From Phanerodontia chrysosporium (lineage: Eukaryota; Basidiomycota; Agaricomycetes; Polyporales; Phanerochaetaceae): 64,000 nt of DNA. The notes under the pieces were generated by a model that saw only the letters and a list, made by a program, of their open reading frames with translations, ran no database searches and was not told where the DNA came from. Every line of letters starts with the position of its first letter. Within the stretch, counting starts at the first letter, position 1. Shown here one piece after another: positions 21,495 to 33,100 of this stretch. The DNA lies in the NCBI GenBank assembly GCA_001910725.1, contig MJGA01000003.1, positions 1,736,001-1,800,000 of the forward strand. The letters run 5' to 3'. The position numbers and the translations under genes are program-made.

Positions 21495-23729
21495 ATGGCC
21501 GAGACACGCCAGCGCACCCCGCCTCTGCCCCCACTTTCCTCATCGTCGTCGACATCTACAGCCACTTCTTCCTCTAGTGACGACTCGCGAACCTCAAAGC
21601 GGACCTCTTCGACCCTTGACGCTTCGCGGATGTTGCCAGCACAAGCCATCAACACTTTCTCGGTCGACAGCAACTTTGCCAGCTACGCCCAGAACGCCGG
21701 TAAGCCTCGCTCGGCGAGCTCGAGAAGTGGCATGGTAGCCACTCTTCCCACCGTGGAACCATCGCCTTCCGAAGAAGATGTCGTCTTCATACACCCTCCT
21801 TTCAAAGACTTCCCAGATGCCCACAAGTACCCAGAAGGACTCACTTATAACGCTCTTGCCGCCAACCCAAACTGGTTCCTCGTCGCCTCCGACTACCGCA
21901 GAGTAGGTGACTCTCCTGACGAGAATCCGGATGCGATACAATATCCGACGGTCCTTGAGCCTCCCCGCGGATGGCTGCAGTCGGATGACAAGAAGAAGTG
22001 TCAGAAAGAGGCGAGAAAGGAGAAACGGTGGCCAGAAGGCCAAGCCCCTCGTCTTCGCTGTACCTTCTGTCGTCGCACATACGCCGGAGTCAACGCTAAG
22101 AGCATGTGGCGCCGACACGTCTTTGAGAAACACAGGATCGCTATGTCCAACAGGCGTGCCGATGCTGGGGAACGGAAGGGTCGTGGTAGTACGTGTCCGC
22201 GCCATTTATGTATTTTCGAGCTCTCACATTCGCTGTCAGAAGAGAATGACACCGATGGGGATTTCGAGAGTAAGGCCTCATCCTCTGGTGCTCGCGGCGC
22301 CGCTAAGGCTGAAAAAGAAGCGAGAGCCGAACGTCAGACCTCGAGTTCTGTCTCTTCATCGAGGAGGTCTCGGCAAGCCCCTGAGTCGCCCACCGACTGG
22401 AGCAAGGCGAGGACCTCCTTTACTCGCACTCGGTCTCTTCCTGGATCACAACTAGACGATTCGGGAGAAGAGAATGATACTCTTGAAGGTGACAGCATTT
22501 CTTCTCTGTTGCCACCCTTCGCGTTGGTCGATTCGTCAACCTCCTTCTCCTCCACCGACCTGGAGAACGAGAGTTTCAATATCGGCACTTCTTCGAGTAC
22601 TCCTCCTCTTACACCGGGTGTGTCCCCTACATTCTCATCGCTGGCCCGAAAGCATGATACAGCCAAGATTGTTGACGAGTCACCCTACAACCCCCTCCTT
22701 ACACCGTCTTTCCGTCATTCGCCACCTCGCTTGCCTTCCGATCAACCTTGGCGATACCCGAGCCCCAGTCACCCATTCCATCGGGATTTGTCTCTTAGCA
22801 TGCTTGCCTGTGGCGAGGCGAATCCTACGTTGAGTGGGTTGGATGTCAGTCCAGTTGTCCTTCTACCCGCCAGCGAGCGGACCAAGAGGAGCATCTACAG
22901 CAGTCCAATCTTCATGAGCAAGAAAGATGGATCTAGTCCGGATGTAGACGCACTTCTAAGGTCGCGGGGCCTCAACACGTCCTCGCCACGAAGACTCTTC
23001 TCGGATACAGCGCTGCCCACCCCCTTTCACGAACGTATCAGATCAATTCGCGCTCCAGAAACCCCCGCACACAGTAAGAGCACTCCGAGCAAATATCTTC
23101 TAGGTTCATCTGTCAAGAAGAGCACAACTCTGCGTCACTCGATCTTTTCTCCTCCGAGATCGTCGCCTAGTAAATCATCTCGACTGTTAGCACCTATCGA
23201 CCTCACAAGCGAGGATCCGTTCTCAGATGGGGCCTACAGTATCAAGAGGATCTTTGCTCCTGATACCCTGGAAGAAATCCCTGAATCGCCACCAGACTCC
23301 GGAGAAGAATGCGACAGCCCAGTACTCAGATCCTCACAACTTGCACCCTCCAACTCACAGGAGTCGAATGGCCCTTCATGTTCGAAGAGGGCTGAAGATG
23401 GCGTCGGCCTAGGTATCGGATTGATGGAGGGCTTTTCGCCGAAGGGAAGCCCCAGCAGGATTGTTGCAGACACTCTCATGGACGTGACCCTTGACGAAAC
23501 CGATCCCCATACGACGCGCCGTGATTCCAAGCGCGCGCGCACCATCTCCGGGGCTAGCGTAGGCGGTAGCTCCCCTCTTTCTGTTCCACGGCCTACCAAG
23601 AAGCCCCGGAAAGAGTTTCTAATGGATGCCGTCCTCGATGGCGATGTCGACTTCGAGATCGTCATCGAATCCTTCCACGGCAAGAAGAGAAGAAGAACGA
23701 TCACCAGCCGTGACCACACCCACTCCTGA
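21495..23729 (+). CDS. Ser/Pro-rich protein with one atypical C2H2 zinc finger
   Basis: Start chosen at 21495 (MAETRQRTPPLPP) because the upstream 5' extension is pyrimidine-rich. A conserved block (residues about 80-230) ends in a single zinc-finger-like motif: CTFCRRTYAG then WRRHVFEKH, i.e. C-x2-C-x15-H-x4-H, with wider loop than a classical finger. The rest is low complexity with many S/T-P sites and repeated basic motifs (KKSTTLRHSIFSPPRSSPSK), as in CDK-regulated nuclear proteins. A probable 51-nt intron at 22189-22239 keeps frame whether or not it is removed; spliced length is 727 residues. A nuclear DNA-binding or cell-cycle role is inference only; I do not recognise the family by name. 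Confidence 0.75.
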   Translation: MAETRQRTPPLPPLSSSSSTSTATSSSSDDSRTSKRTSSTLDASRMLPAQAINTFSVDSNFASYAQNAGKPRSASSRSGMVATLPTVEPSPSEEDVVFIHPPFKDFPDAHKYPEGLTYNALAANPNWFLVASDYRRVGDSPDENPDAIQYPTVLEPPRGWLQSDDKKKCQKEARKEKRWPEGQAPRLRCTFCRRTYAGVNAKSMWRRHVFEKHRIAMSNRRADAGERKGRGSTCPRHLCIFELSHSLSEENDTDGDFESKASSSGARGAAKAEKEARAERQTSSSVSSSRRSRQAPESPTDWSKARTSFTRTRSLPGSQLDDSGEENDTLEGDSISSLLPPFALVDSSTSFSSTDLENESFNIGTSSSTPPLTPGVSPTFSSLARKHDTAKIVDESPYNPLLTPSFRHSPPRLPSDQPWRYPSPSHPFHRDLSLSMLACGEANPTLSGLDVSPVVLLPASERTKRSIYSSPIFMSKKDGSSPDVDALLRSRGLNTSSPRRLFSDTALPTPFHERIRSIRAPETPAHSKSTPSKYLLGSSVKKSTTLRHSIFSPPRSSPSKSSRLLAPIDLTSEDPFSDGAYSIKRIFAPDTLEEIPESPPDSGEECDSPVLRSSQLAPSNSQESNGPSCSKRAEDGVGLGIGLMEGFSPKGSPSRIVADTLMDVTLDETDPHTTRRDSKRARTISGASVGGSSPLSVPRPTKKPRKEFLMDAVLDGDVDFEIVIESFHGKKRRRTITSRDHTHS

Positions 23730-24503
23730 GCACGCTGCGCCACCGTGCCACACTGCCAAACCTGGCAACACCATTAATCTGCGGGTCCGTCAACTCTCGA
23801 TACAACATCGACGTTGTCGTTCAAACCGCGTCTATCATCCGGTTTTCTTGTATCGCTATCGTGCCTCCGCTATTCACCCACCTCGTTCTGTTCTGGCTAT
23901 ATCACTACGACATCGTTGCCTACCTCGCAACGTGTCGCTCGCATCTTGTACAACTATAACTACAAGGTCACCCCTTGAGTCCACTCTCGGTCACCTCTCA
24001 TCTATGCAACCCTCTTGTCTCTCGGACACTGTAACCATACCAATCTCGTCCTTCTACGTTACTCGCCTGCTCTTAGTCCCTGTGTCCCCTTTCCTCTCGC
24101 GCTCGTCCTCTCCTCACTCGAATTTCCTTAATACCCTCGCCTTGATTCCGCTATGTTCCCTTGTTCCAGGATATCCCATTGATTGTTAGTAGTGACCATC
24201 CCCTTAGCTCGTCAGAACCGCTGTCTCGTAGTGTTTGTTAGACGTCTGTGAACCTGAGCAGGCTTCGAATTCACCTGATCCGTCTCGTTTTAACTTATGC
24301 AGATGATAGATGATTGAGTGTTATACTTGAAGCTTGAAGCTCAGCGCGAAGTGGATTTTCACTGGCTTGACAAGGGCTTGAAGTTCGAATTGCGAGAGAG
24401 AGCGAACCTTGGGCGCTTCACGTAATGATGTACGCGACTCGGACTTGCCGGCGGGCATGCTGCGCGCCCCTCCACGCTGCCTCCACCGCCAACCACCGCC
24501 GCG
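23730..24503. other. Intergenic spacer between C2H2 gene and VPS18
   Basis: Strongly pyrimidine-biased on the plus strand (about 23780-24180), as expected for a 3' untranslated region followed by the VPS18 promoter. A short direct repeat TTGAAGCTTGAAGC occurs near 24328-24341. No gene seen. Confidence 0.5.
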
Positions 24504-27500
24504 ATGCTAGATGACTGTGAGTATATGCTAGAGCATTCACACAGTAACTGAACTAGCACCTGTAGACGTCGAGCATACCTCTGCGCCGCAAGGAGGTTTT
24601 GGCCATGGGGCGCTGTCATTGCCCGAGGTGCACTATGAGGGTTTCGAGAGTTCACCATACGAGGCGGAGAGTGCAGCCGATGAATATGCGCCCCCGGTGT
24701 GCATACTCAGCCTGCTGTACGGTTCACGAACTCATCTTCTGTGTTTAGGGCACAGATACACCCATGGAGCCGATATTCGAACTAGGCCAAGTGCAATATA
24801 CTCTCCCTGCGCGACTGCTGTCTCTCGTCGTGTCCTCGGACGTCCTTGTCATGGGACTAGCCAACAACACTCTCGTTCTCATTGAGCTCTCACGCGATGA
24901 CCAGGTCGTACAAATACAAATACCTCGCAAGCCCAACGAGTTCACTGTCCACAAGCTCTTCCTGGATCCCTCCGGCAGGCACCTCATTATCACGTCCGTG
25001 CAGGGGGAGAACTGGTACCTGTTTCGGGCTGGAAGAAACCACGCCAACTCAAGAGCTTCAAGATGGTTATTGAAAGCCTCGCTTGGAACAAGTCTGCGCT
25101 GCTCAGCTCGACACATTCGACTTCTACTCGGGAGATTCTGATTGGGGCTCGCAATGGGACCATCTATGAAGCAGTACTCGACGCCCAGGACGACTTCTTC
25201 AAGTCTCAGGAGCGGTATCTCCAAGCCGTCTTCACACTACCCGAGAGACATCCAGTGACAGGCATCAGCTTCGACTTCTTCCCACCCATGGACCAGAGAA
25301 AAGCATTAATTCTGGTTACCACTGCTACTCGGATTTACCAGTTTGTTGGCGCGCCAGATAGACGATCTGATGAAGGGGGTCGTCTGTTCTCGCGGTTATT
25401 CGCTACTTACAGCGAGAATGCACCTAGTACGTCGTGTGTACGCGAGTATACTTGCGGCTGACTCGCGTAAGACATCAAGGAGCTTGCTGGAGACATGGAT
25501 CATTCTGAGCTGCATTTATTCAACCCGAATGCAGACCAAGCATTGTCATTACCACGGAACCTTGCATGGCTGACTTGTGTGTTGCACTTCCTTTGGTGTC
25601 TGCGCCCTAGCTTATCAGAGATGAATAGCGAACGGAGTGTTCCATGGAGCCCTCAACTTCGACACGGCTTCAGACGATTTCATTGACGGCGCACAACTTC
25701 TTCCTTACCCCTCACTTACCGGCTCACCTTCAAGTACTGGGGTTCCCACGGAGCCACTTTCAATGGCTCTCACCGAGTTCCATTTCGTCCTGCTATACAA
25801 AGATCGGGTGCTTGGTATTTCATCACTGAACGAGCAGTTGACATACGAAGATATTCTGCCATTGGTGACAACGTTATCATCTTTTACCCTTTCCGGGACT
25901 AACGGATGGTGCATTAGAAAGCTAACGAGGCGGTGATGGGCATCACCACAGACCCAATACGCAAGACCTACTGGATTTATACTGACCAGGCAATCTATGA
26001 GCTTGGGGTCAAGAATGAGGACCGCGATGTCTGGAAGCTGAACCTGGAGAAGGGAAGATATGACGTTGCACTACATTATGCAAAGGTGAGTTGCCTCGCA
26101 GCATATCTTGCAGCCTTCTGCTTACCGAGTATAGACAGCGAAGCAGCGAGATGCCGTCATGTGCGCTCAGGCCGATGCCTTCTTTGCAGAGGGTCGCTAC
26201 TTCCAGGCTGCGCATGCGTACGCGCAGTGCTCTGTCACGTTTGAGGAAGTGACATTGAAGTTTCTGGATGTTGGTGAACGGGACGCACTCCGGTCATACC
26301 TCATCTCAAGGCTAGAACGCACGAAGAAGACAGTAAGTCGGATGAGCTCTTATGCTCATTCTTATGATGCTGAGAAATTCTATATAGGATTTATCGCAAC
26401 GGATGATGCTGGCGACATGGTTGGTGGAGTTCTACCTCAGCAAATGTAATGAGCTGGATGATCTCGTCGCATCCGAGTCTGTCTCGCAAGACGTGGCCAA
26501 TCTGCAGGCGGAACGGACAATCCTGGAGGACGACCTGCGGCAGTTCTTTGAGACGTACAAGGTGTGCACATTGATGTTGCTATTATTAATTCCTCAGTGA
26601 CACAGTTATTGCTGGTAGAATAACCTCGAGCCATCGGTGGTGTACGAGCTGATTCAGGGGCACGGGCGAACTGATTTCTACCTCCACTACGCGACGGTGA
26701 TCGGCGACTACTCACGCGTCGTCGAGTACTGGATATTGGAAGAAGAGTGGCTAAAAGCAATAGACGCTTTGAACCGACAGGTAAGATTTTATTGCAACGA
26801 TGTATTGTTGCTGACTCGTCTGTCAGCCTGACCTTGAGCTATACTATCGATTTGCCCCTACCCTCATGCGACAAGCCCCAAAGGAGACAGTGGACTCATG
26901 GTTGCGACGGCGTGACCTCGATCCACTCCGTCTCGTCCCAGCTCTTCTTCGCCTGCAACACATGCCTCGAGATCCCTTGTCACCAAATCAGGCCGTGCGC
27001 TACCTCAACCACCTGATTCTTGAACAAGGCAACACTTCTTCTGTTATTCACAACCTCATCATAACGTTCTATGCCGCGAAACCTATGGCCGGAGCCGGCG
27101 CAAGTCATTCGCCAACAACTGCCGTGGCACCAGAAGACGATGGCCCGTTGCTCCGATTCCTATCTCAGGCGCCAACAGATCCTATCACCGGAAAACCGTA
27201 CTACGACCTGGATTATGCTTTACGATTGTGCAAGCAGACGGGCCGCACGCAACCGTGTGTGCACATCTATTCTCAGATGGGACTTTGGGAGAGCAGTGTT
27301 GACCTCGCGCTTGAGAAAGACGATCTCGAACTTGCCAGGATCAATGCTGACATGCCACCAGAAGAAGATCGCCAGTTGCGGAAACGTTTGTGGTTGAAGA
27401 TCGCGAAATACGTAGTTCAGCAAAAGCAGGACATCAAACTGTGAGTATCTGCGAAGCTGCTGGGCTCGCTCTCGTCTCTAACTCGGAGTATTTAGCGCTA

Positions 27501-28330
27501 TGCGCTTCCTCGAGAACACCGACCTACTGAAGATCGAAGACATCCTACCATTTTTCCCAGACTTCGTGGTTATTGACGACTTCAAAGAAGAGATATGTAC
27601 TGCATTGGAGGGCTACTCGGCGCACATAGACTCGTTGAAGGCAGAGATGGACGACGTGACCAAAAACGCCGAAGCTATCAAACGAGATATTGCTGCGTTG
27701 GAGAAGCGATTCATCACCATCGACTCGGGCGAGCGCTGCTCACAGTGCGACCAACCGCTGCTTACCAGGCAGTTCTACGTTTTCCCGTGTCAACATACTT
27801 TCCACGCAGACTGTCTCGTTGGTCTTGTAAGTCTGCAGCTCTTCGCCTCTTCCCGCTAGACTCTGACTTCTGCGCAGACGAAGGAATACCTTCCTGCAGC
27901 GGCGCTTCGTAAGATCCTAGCCCTGCAGAACGAACTCATGAAGAATTCCGGCGACCGTCTCAACCCCCCACGGCAACCGACTCATCAACGCATGCTCCTC
28001 TCAGCCAACTTCGGAGTTCCTGTGCCCCAGCAGAACGGAACGCGGCCGGGAAACTCGCTCGGCAAGAACTTGCTGTCGGCGGGCGACCGGTTGCGCGACC
28101 TCATCGTGCCAGACGCGCTCACGAGTATCATCACCGCTCCCGTAGGCTGGATCCCTGGGCTTGGCGGAGGGAGGCGCAACACCGAGGATAAGGAGAAGAA
28201 CACGGAGAAGCTTCGCCGAGAGCTCGAGGACATGCTTGCGGGTAGCTGTCCGTTGTGCGAGAGCGTCGTGGCTGGGCTTGACAAACCCTTCGTACGGGAT
28301 GGAGAGGTTGATACGAGCTGGGCATTGTAG
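24504..28330 (+). CDS. VPS18: Vacuolar sorting protein VPS18/Pep3 (one one-base deficit)
   Basis: VPS18 is a core subunit of the HOPS and CORVET tethers at endosomes and the vacuole. Exon 1 is only 13 nt (24504-24516, MLDD); exons 24566-24696 and from 24749 follow, giving SADEYAPPGTDTPMEPIFEL. The N-terminal beta-propeller region has LGQVQYTLPARLL and PSGRHLIITSVQGENWYLF. The helical clathrin-repeat region includes EKGRYDVALHYAK and VVYELIQGHGRTDFYLHYAT. A C-terminal RING-H2 begins CSQCDQPLLTRQFYVFPC then HTFHADC and closes with the CPLC pair. About ten introns. The propeller reads on to GWKKPRQLKSFKMVIESLAW only if one G is missing at 25026-25028. Confidence 0.93.
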
Positions 28331-28435
28331 TGATTACACATACCGGATCTAGTCGAATATACCCATCGTTGCATATGCATTACTGTAATGAGCGGAGTAT
28401 ACATTAATGGAGCAGTGTAGTGCGGAGTGTACCAT

Positions 28436-31176
28436 CTAGATCTCAGCGGACGAAGTGGCATCGAGAGGAACAGTAGCTGGTGCATGATAACTCGCGACCG
28501 AAAGGGCATCGCAGCCCATGAGGAACTCATTCCAGTTGAGCTCCGACGTTGGATTGGCACAGGTGATCTTGTTCACCGTCAGCCGATGAACTCCGGTAAT
28601 ACAAGTGCATTCGACGTACCTCGCAAGCGGTGGTCCTCTGGCCACTCTCCAAATCCAGCCTGCTCTCACTAACCACATTCAGAGGCGCGTTGAAGCCATG
28701 GGCAGCCTCCATCCACGTATCTTGGCCGCGCGGGAGCTGTTCTATGCTTTGTCGGATGGTAGCGCTGGTGTGAAGGATGTACGTCTCTCCATCCGCCAGA
28801 ATAGTCAGTGGGGGGTCTGGTTGCGTGACGGACAGCCCATTCAGACTGAAGCGGGAAAGGTCAGATGAAGTGGGAACTTGAGGAATGCTACACCTACAAG
28901 TCGCGCAGGTCGGACACGTATTGCTTCAACTCAGCGGGTTGAGACTGCTCCGACACGATCTCTGTCTCGAGCCCAGATAGACGGAGGTCCATGGCCCTGC
29001 ACAATGTCAATGAAAGCTAATTCTAGCAAACAAAGCACATCACCTGTCTGGCATCATCAGGTTCAACTGGCTCTCGGTTCCTCGCTCGCACACCGGCTCA
29101 ACAGAAAGTTGAGAGGAGGTATCCACCTCGGCTTCAGGCTGTGTCTGAGCGTCCAACTCGGGTAATTTGGACTGCCCCTGAGGTTGCGCCATCACGAGCT
29201 CAAGCGTGATGATGTCCTTACGAACAGAACCCCCTGCGCTGTCCGCTTGCGGGAGTGCCTTATAGATCAGTCGGTGCACAAGCCTTTGTTTAGAGGGAGG
29301 TGAATGCACAAGCGAAGGAGGAAGCCTAAACACAGAGAGGTTATCACCGCTAGCACTGCATGGAGTACGTATGCTTACCCTGAGATGAATGAAGGTCGAA
29401 CATTCTGTTTTTGCTCGGATATCCACTTCAGTATGTCCGCGAACTGGTGCGAATCTCGCAAGGGTGGCATCAAAGTAGCGTGCTGCTCCTTCGACTGGGT
29501 ATTAAATAATATGTGACCGGTTCTGTCGTAGGTGAGCTTGACGAAATTCTATGCATATCGGGACACGCACGAAGCCTTGATCCTCCTTTGACGGCCAGGC
29601 GCGGGTTCCGAGGTAAACAGAGTCTCGCGCAAATCCAACGGCTCGCTATGGAACTATAAGAAATCAGAGAGATGGACCGGAGCGAACGTTGGCTTACCCA
29701 TTGAGGTTGAGTAGTTTACCATGTGTTAGACCTCCTGTCTTCTGAAGATCCTCGCCCTTCGACTTGATAAGCCACTCTCCGACCCGTCGTACACGAAATG
29801 CGCCCGCTGTGTTCATGTACCATGGGAGTGCGCGGGGCGAGAGGAATGGGTAAAGCGCATACGTGTAGGGCGAGATGACTCGGGCACTTGCGACGTGAGA
29901 GGCACATCGACAGGCAGATATGATACCAGGGGTACTTGAGACGCAGAAACCATCTGTACTGGAATAAGAAGGTTATACGGGTGTGGTGAACAGTATACGT
30001 ACTTCGCCAGAGGCCCTACTAGCAAGTCTTTTAGCACTGCCGAGGCTATGGGGATCTCTCGCACATATCCTGACCTAGCGAAGACGTCAACAAGGCCGTC
30101 AGAGAACACAATAACAACAACTCACGAGCCCTTGATCACCTATGTTCTCCATGTATGCATTAGCCAGGCGAGATATCCGTTGCACTAGATCGGGCCGTAT
30201 AGCTGTGCGAGTAGGAAGTTGCATGATGTCCTCCACAATATTCTGACAAATGATGAGCGTTCGAGCATAGACGGAGGACAGACTGCGCGTACCTTTGTGA
30301 GGCTCTGGAGTTCCTCTAGCATCTGACGCATGCGACCTCGAACGCCTTCAATATGTAGGGCTAATGGCTGAGGATTGAGGGATATATGAACGTTGTGCTT
30401 CATGGATAACTTCAGTAGGTCGACACCATCTAATTTGATGCGTCAGCTTTATCAGGTAGGCTAGACCACACGATTGCCAACCTTTGCCCATGATAATAAA
30501 CAGCTGGCTTGGAGTGACAGGGAATGCTGGAGGACGATGAGCTCGCGTGCGCAAGTGTACAGATGGACATGTCACATACATTCTGTCACCACCTCAGTCC
30601 GATCTCTCTTTTCCTTCTCCACCTCTGCAAGACTTGGCCATCCCCATCTCTCCTCGATTATAGCCTCGGCAAACTCAATTTTCTTGGGTGCTCGGCCTCT
30701 GTACTTGCCGCCTATTCCGGACAGCTGAACGAACTTTTTGAGCTGTGCCCTGCTGAAACAGCGGCAGAGGGTGTCGAGAAGCTGGTTGTACTTGACTACA
30801 TATGAGTTAGAGAGCTTGCTAGGCTGACGTTGGGGGCGGCATTTGTCTAGATCCTCGAGTGTGGGTTCGACACCTTCGCTGTTCAGACGCGCAAGGTACC
30901 TGTCTACGCCAGTGGGCTCTAGCGGGTCTCTTGATGTAGACGGTGCGTCTCCGCTCCTCTGTGCTTGGACTGCCCGAGTTTGACCCTCCGAGGGCGACTG
31001 GCGGAAGCAGAAGCGGGTTCGACGTCCGCGTGCGGAGAGGTTGACTGGTGCTCATGGTCGATATCTGGACGAAGCTGGAGGGCAGCCTGTGCAGCGTATA
31101 GTCGTCTTGGTACAAAACAGATGCAAGAGGTCGCCCGTTTGGCAGCAGGAAAGTGACGGAGGATGTGGGTGGACAT
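28436..31176 (-). CDS. Mitochondrial SLS1-like KH-domain protein (one one-base deficit)
   Basis: The start at 31176 gives MSTHILRHFPAAKRATS followed by VPRRLYAAQ, a good mitochondrial presequence (basic, no acid, amphipathic). Next come DRYLARLNSEGVEPTLEDLD, YNQLLDTLCRCFSRAQLKKF and AEAIIEERWGWPSLAEVEK. A KH-like block follows: LFIIMGKDGVDLLKLSMKHN then VHISLNPQPLALHIEGVRG. The last exon ends EFLMGCDALSVASYHAPATV. This order resembles the fungal SLS1 family (inner-membrane protein coupling mitochondrial mRNA to translation). The first exon changes phase by one missing base between about 30915 and 31010 (two CCC runs at 30973-30975 and 30984-30986 are candidates). Several introns. Family call moderate. 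Confidence 0.6.
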
Positions 31177-33100
31177 TCGACCAAGTGCAGAGAGAAACGC
31201 AATTAGACGCCAGACGAGAAATCATGGCATCACGTGGAGACAGGCGCCCGCTGTGCCTTTGTGGCGTCGGAAAGGTCAACTTCCACTTGAGCATTTCCTT
31301 CACTGAAAGCCTGGTTTTCGACCTCTTTTCTTCGCTGTTCTTCTTCATTCTTCACTCTTTATTCTTTGTTGCTGACGAGCTCCATCTGGATGTCCTGAGC
31401 TTATGTAAGCGTAGTCAGCTCAATCTATCTCGTTCTCGTTCCACTCGCGACGTCGCCAGGTGAGTGAGGCACTTTGTCGCGAATATAACATGTCACGTTT
31501 ACCAGGACTTGGCATACGCTGGCGCTCCTAACGGGCTTTCGTCTCTCAGCTCTTGGCCCGGCGGTGCTCGGAGCGACCACCCTGATATTCGGCTGTTATC
31601 CATCCGGTGTCGCCCAACCCAGCCCTGCGCTCTATCTTGCGTTCTACGCACAGGGACGCTAGCATGTGCCAATGGCTCTGCGCACATGCTGGCATTGAAG
31701 CGACCATTTGGGACAGCCTCCAGCCGTACTCGGCGATCACCACAGCGGGGTGTGGCTCGAAATTAGCCCAGGGGTCTCCCCCGCCCTCGTCTCACGCTGT
31801 TCAGCATGCTTACGACAATCCGATAGACCAATGATAGCTCGACAGGTGCTGTACGCTCTGCCACATTGCACGTGTTCAGGTCATTCGCCCGCCTTGCCGA
31901 CTCAATTGCAGGGACTTCATTGCTGCCAGCGAAGATCGAAGGTATCACGAATTGCGGTAGCACCCTCCTGGCTTCTCGGAAGTTTGTATCAATGACTGAC
32001 GCATAGGAATTCCGTATCCTACGGAGTGATTGAGAACGCTCTCTTCGTTGGTTCTGCATGCGGTACGTGCTCCAGCATTCCAAACTTCCTTGTGGGCTGA
32101 AATCAATCAGGTGTGGATCCCACTTCTTTTGAACGCCCATTTATCGGCAGTTCTTGTCTGCACCAGAGAAGCCCACAGAAGGAGACAGATCTCGCAGGGT
32201 CTCGCCCATCACTCGGTCAGCATAGAGGACCGTCGTAGTAGCTGCTCGATGCGACGGCTCCGACATCGCTGAATCGCCCGGAGACGTGGACGCCTGAAAC
32301 GCAGACGGTATGCAGGCAGGGATCCGCCCTCTCCGGACACCTAGTTGAACGTTCGGGGAGTGCAATGAGATTCCCAGAGCAATGCTATCGACGACCGCAA
32401 ATTCCGAATTCACTATCAATATGGAATAACTGACGCCTGGATCAGCGCAAAGCACACGCGCAGACATGATGCGGTGCCCGTGGTACGGCTTGCGATGTCC
32501 ACAATTCGGAATTCCAGGTGAAATGTATTCCAGCACGACGTGCGTCATGGGCGGCAGTCAGAACAAGTATTCGTTTATGGCTGTCAACCTGCAGCAACGT
32601 ACAGGCCAGTGTGACCTTTGTCGGGTGCTGCCCAGCTGCTCCGCGCTTCTCGAACAGACGTGTATGTCTGCTAGAAGACGAGATAGTCTCTTATCACGTT
32701 GAACATATGCGAGCATGAAACGATGTTACGTTCAATGGTGCTATTACATTCGATTGCACTAAGGAGGCTGCAGCATCGCTCGCTTTCGTTGTGTTGCAGG
32801 ATCAGTCTAGAGCTGCAGTGTTCGGGAGGTGCGCAGGACGTCTGACGCTGTCAAACGTGTCCGAACGACGGGAAACCAGGGTCCTTGGCCGGCGCCATTG
32901 CGGGCGCCTGAAGAGATCTGACTTGTCGGCAAATCCCGGATGAGATAAAACAAGGAGATTGTACGATATCTTATCAGTTAACACCCTCATCCGCATCGCG
33001 AGGGGGTCTCGTACTTAAAGCCCGTCTGCCATCGCCCTGAGTGCCCCACCGTACACATTGTCCCCCGTCGCCCCCGTCGGCGTAGACGTCGCTCCCTGGC
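31177..33100. other. Long divergent intergenic region upstream of HapX
   Basis: About 1.9 kb between SLS1-like and HapX. Two abutting minus-strand frames (31763-32140 and 32141-32548) are open but carry no known domain, have no clear splice structure and are AT/GC-neutral; they may be decayed sequence. The part next to HapX carries GATA-type sites described separately. Confidence 0.4.
32971..32979. promoter_or_regulatory. Near-consensus iron-GATA site upstream of HapX
   Basis: TTATCAGTT matches eight of nine positions of the reverse form of ATCWGATAA, the site known for SreA/Urbs1-type iron GATA repressors. It is about 120 bp before the HapX ATG. A second GATA core (TGAGATAA) is about 30 bp further upstream. 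In other fungi the iron GATA factor represses hapX when iron is plentiful. The match is seen; binding is inferred. Confidence 0.45.

Noticed and set aside
22189..22239. Treating the 51 nt as coding in the C2H2 protein
   Set aside because: It has a GTACGT donor, TGTCAG acceptor and breaks the hydrophilic composition; being a multiple of three it leaves the frame open by chance.
23740..24189. 187-codon frame after the C2H2 gene
   Set aside because: Overlaps the gene's 3' end in another phase and continues through pyrimidine-rich untranslated sequence; no family signature.
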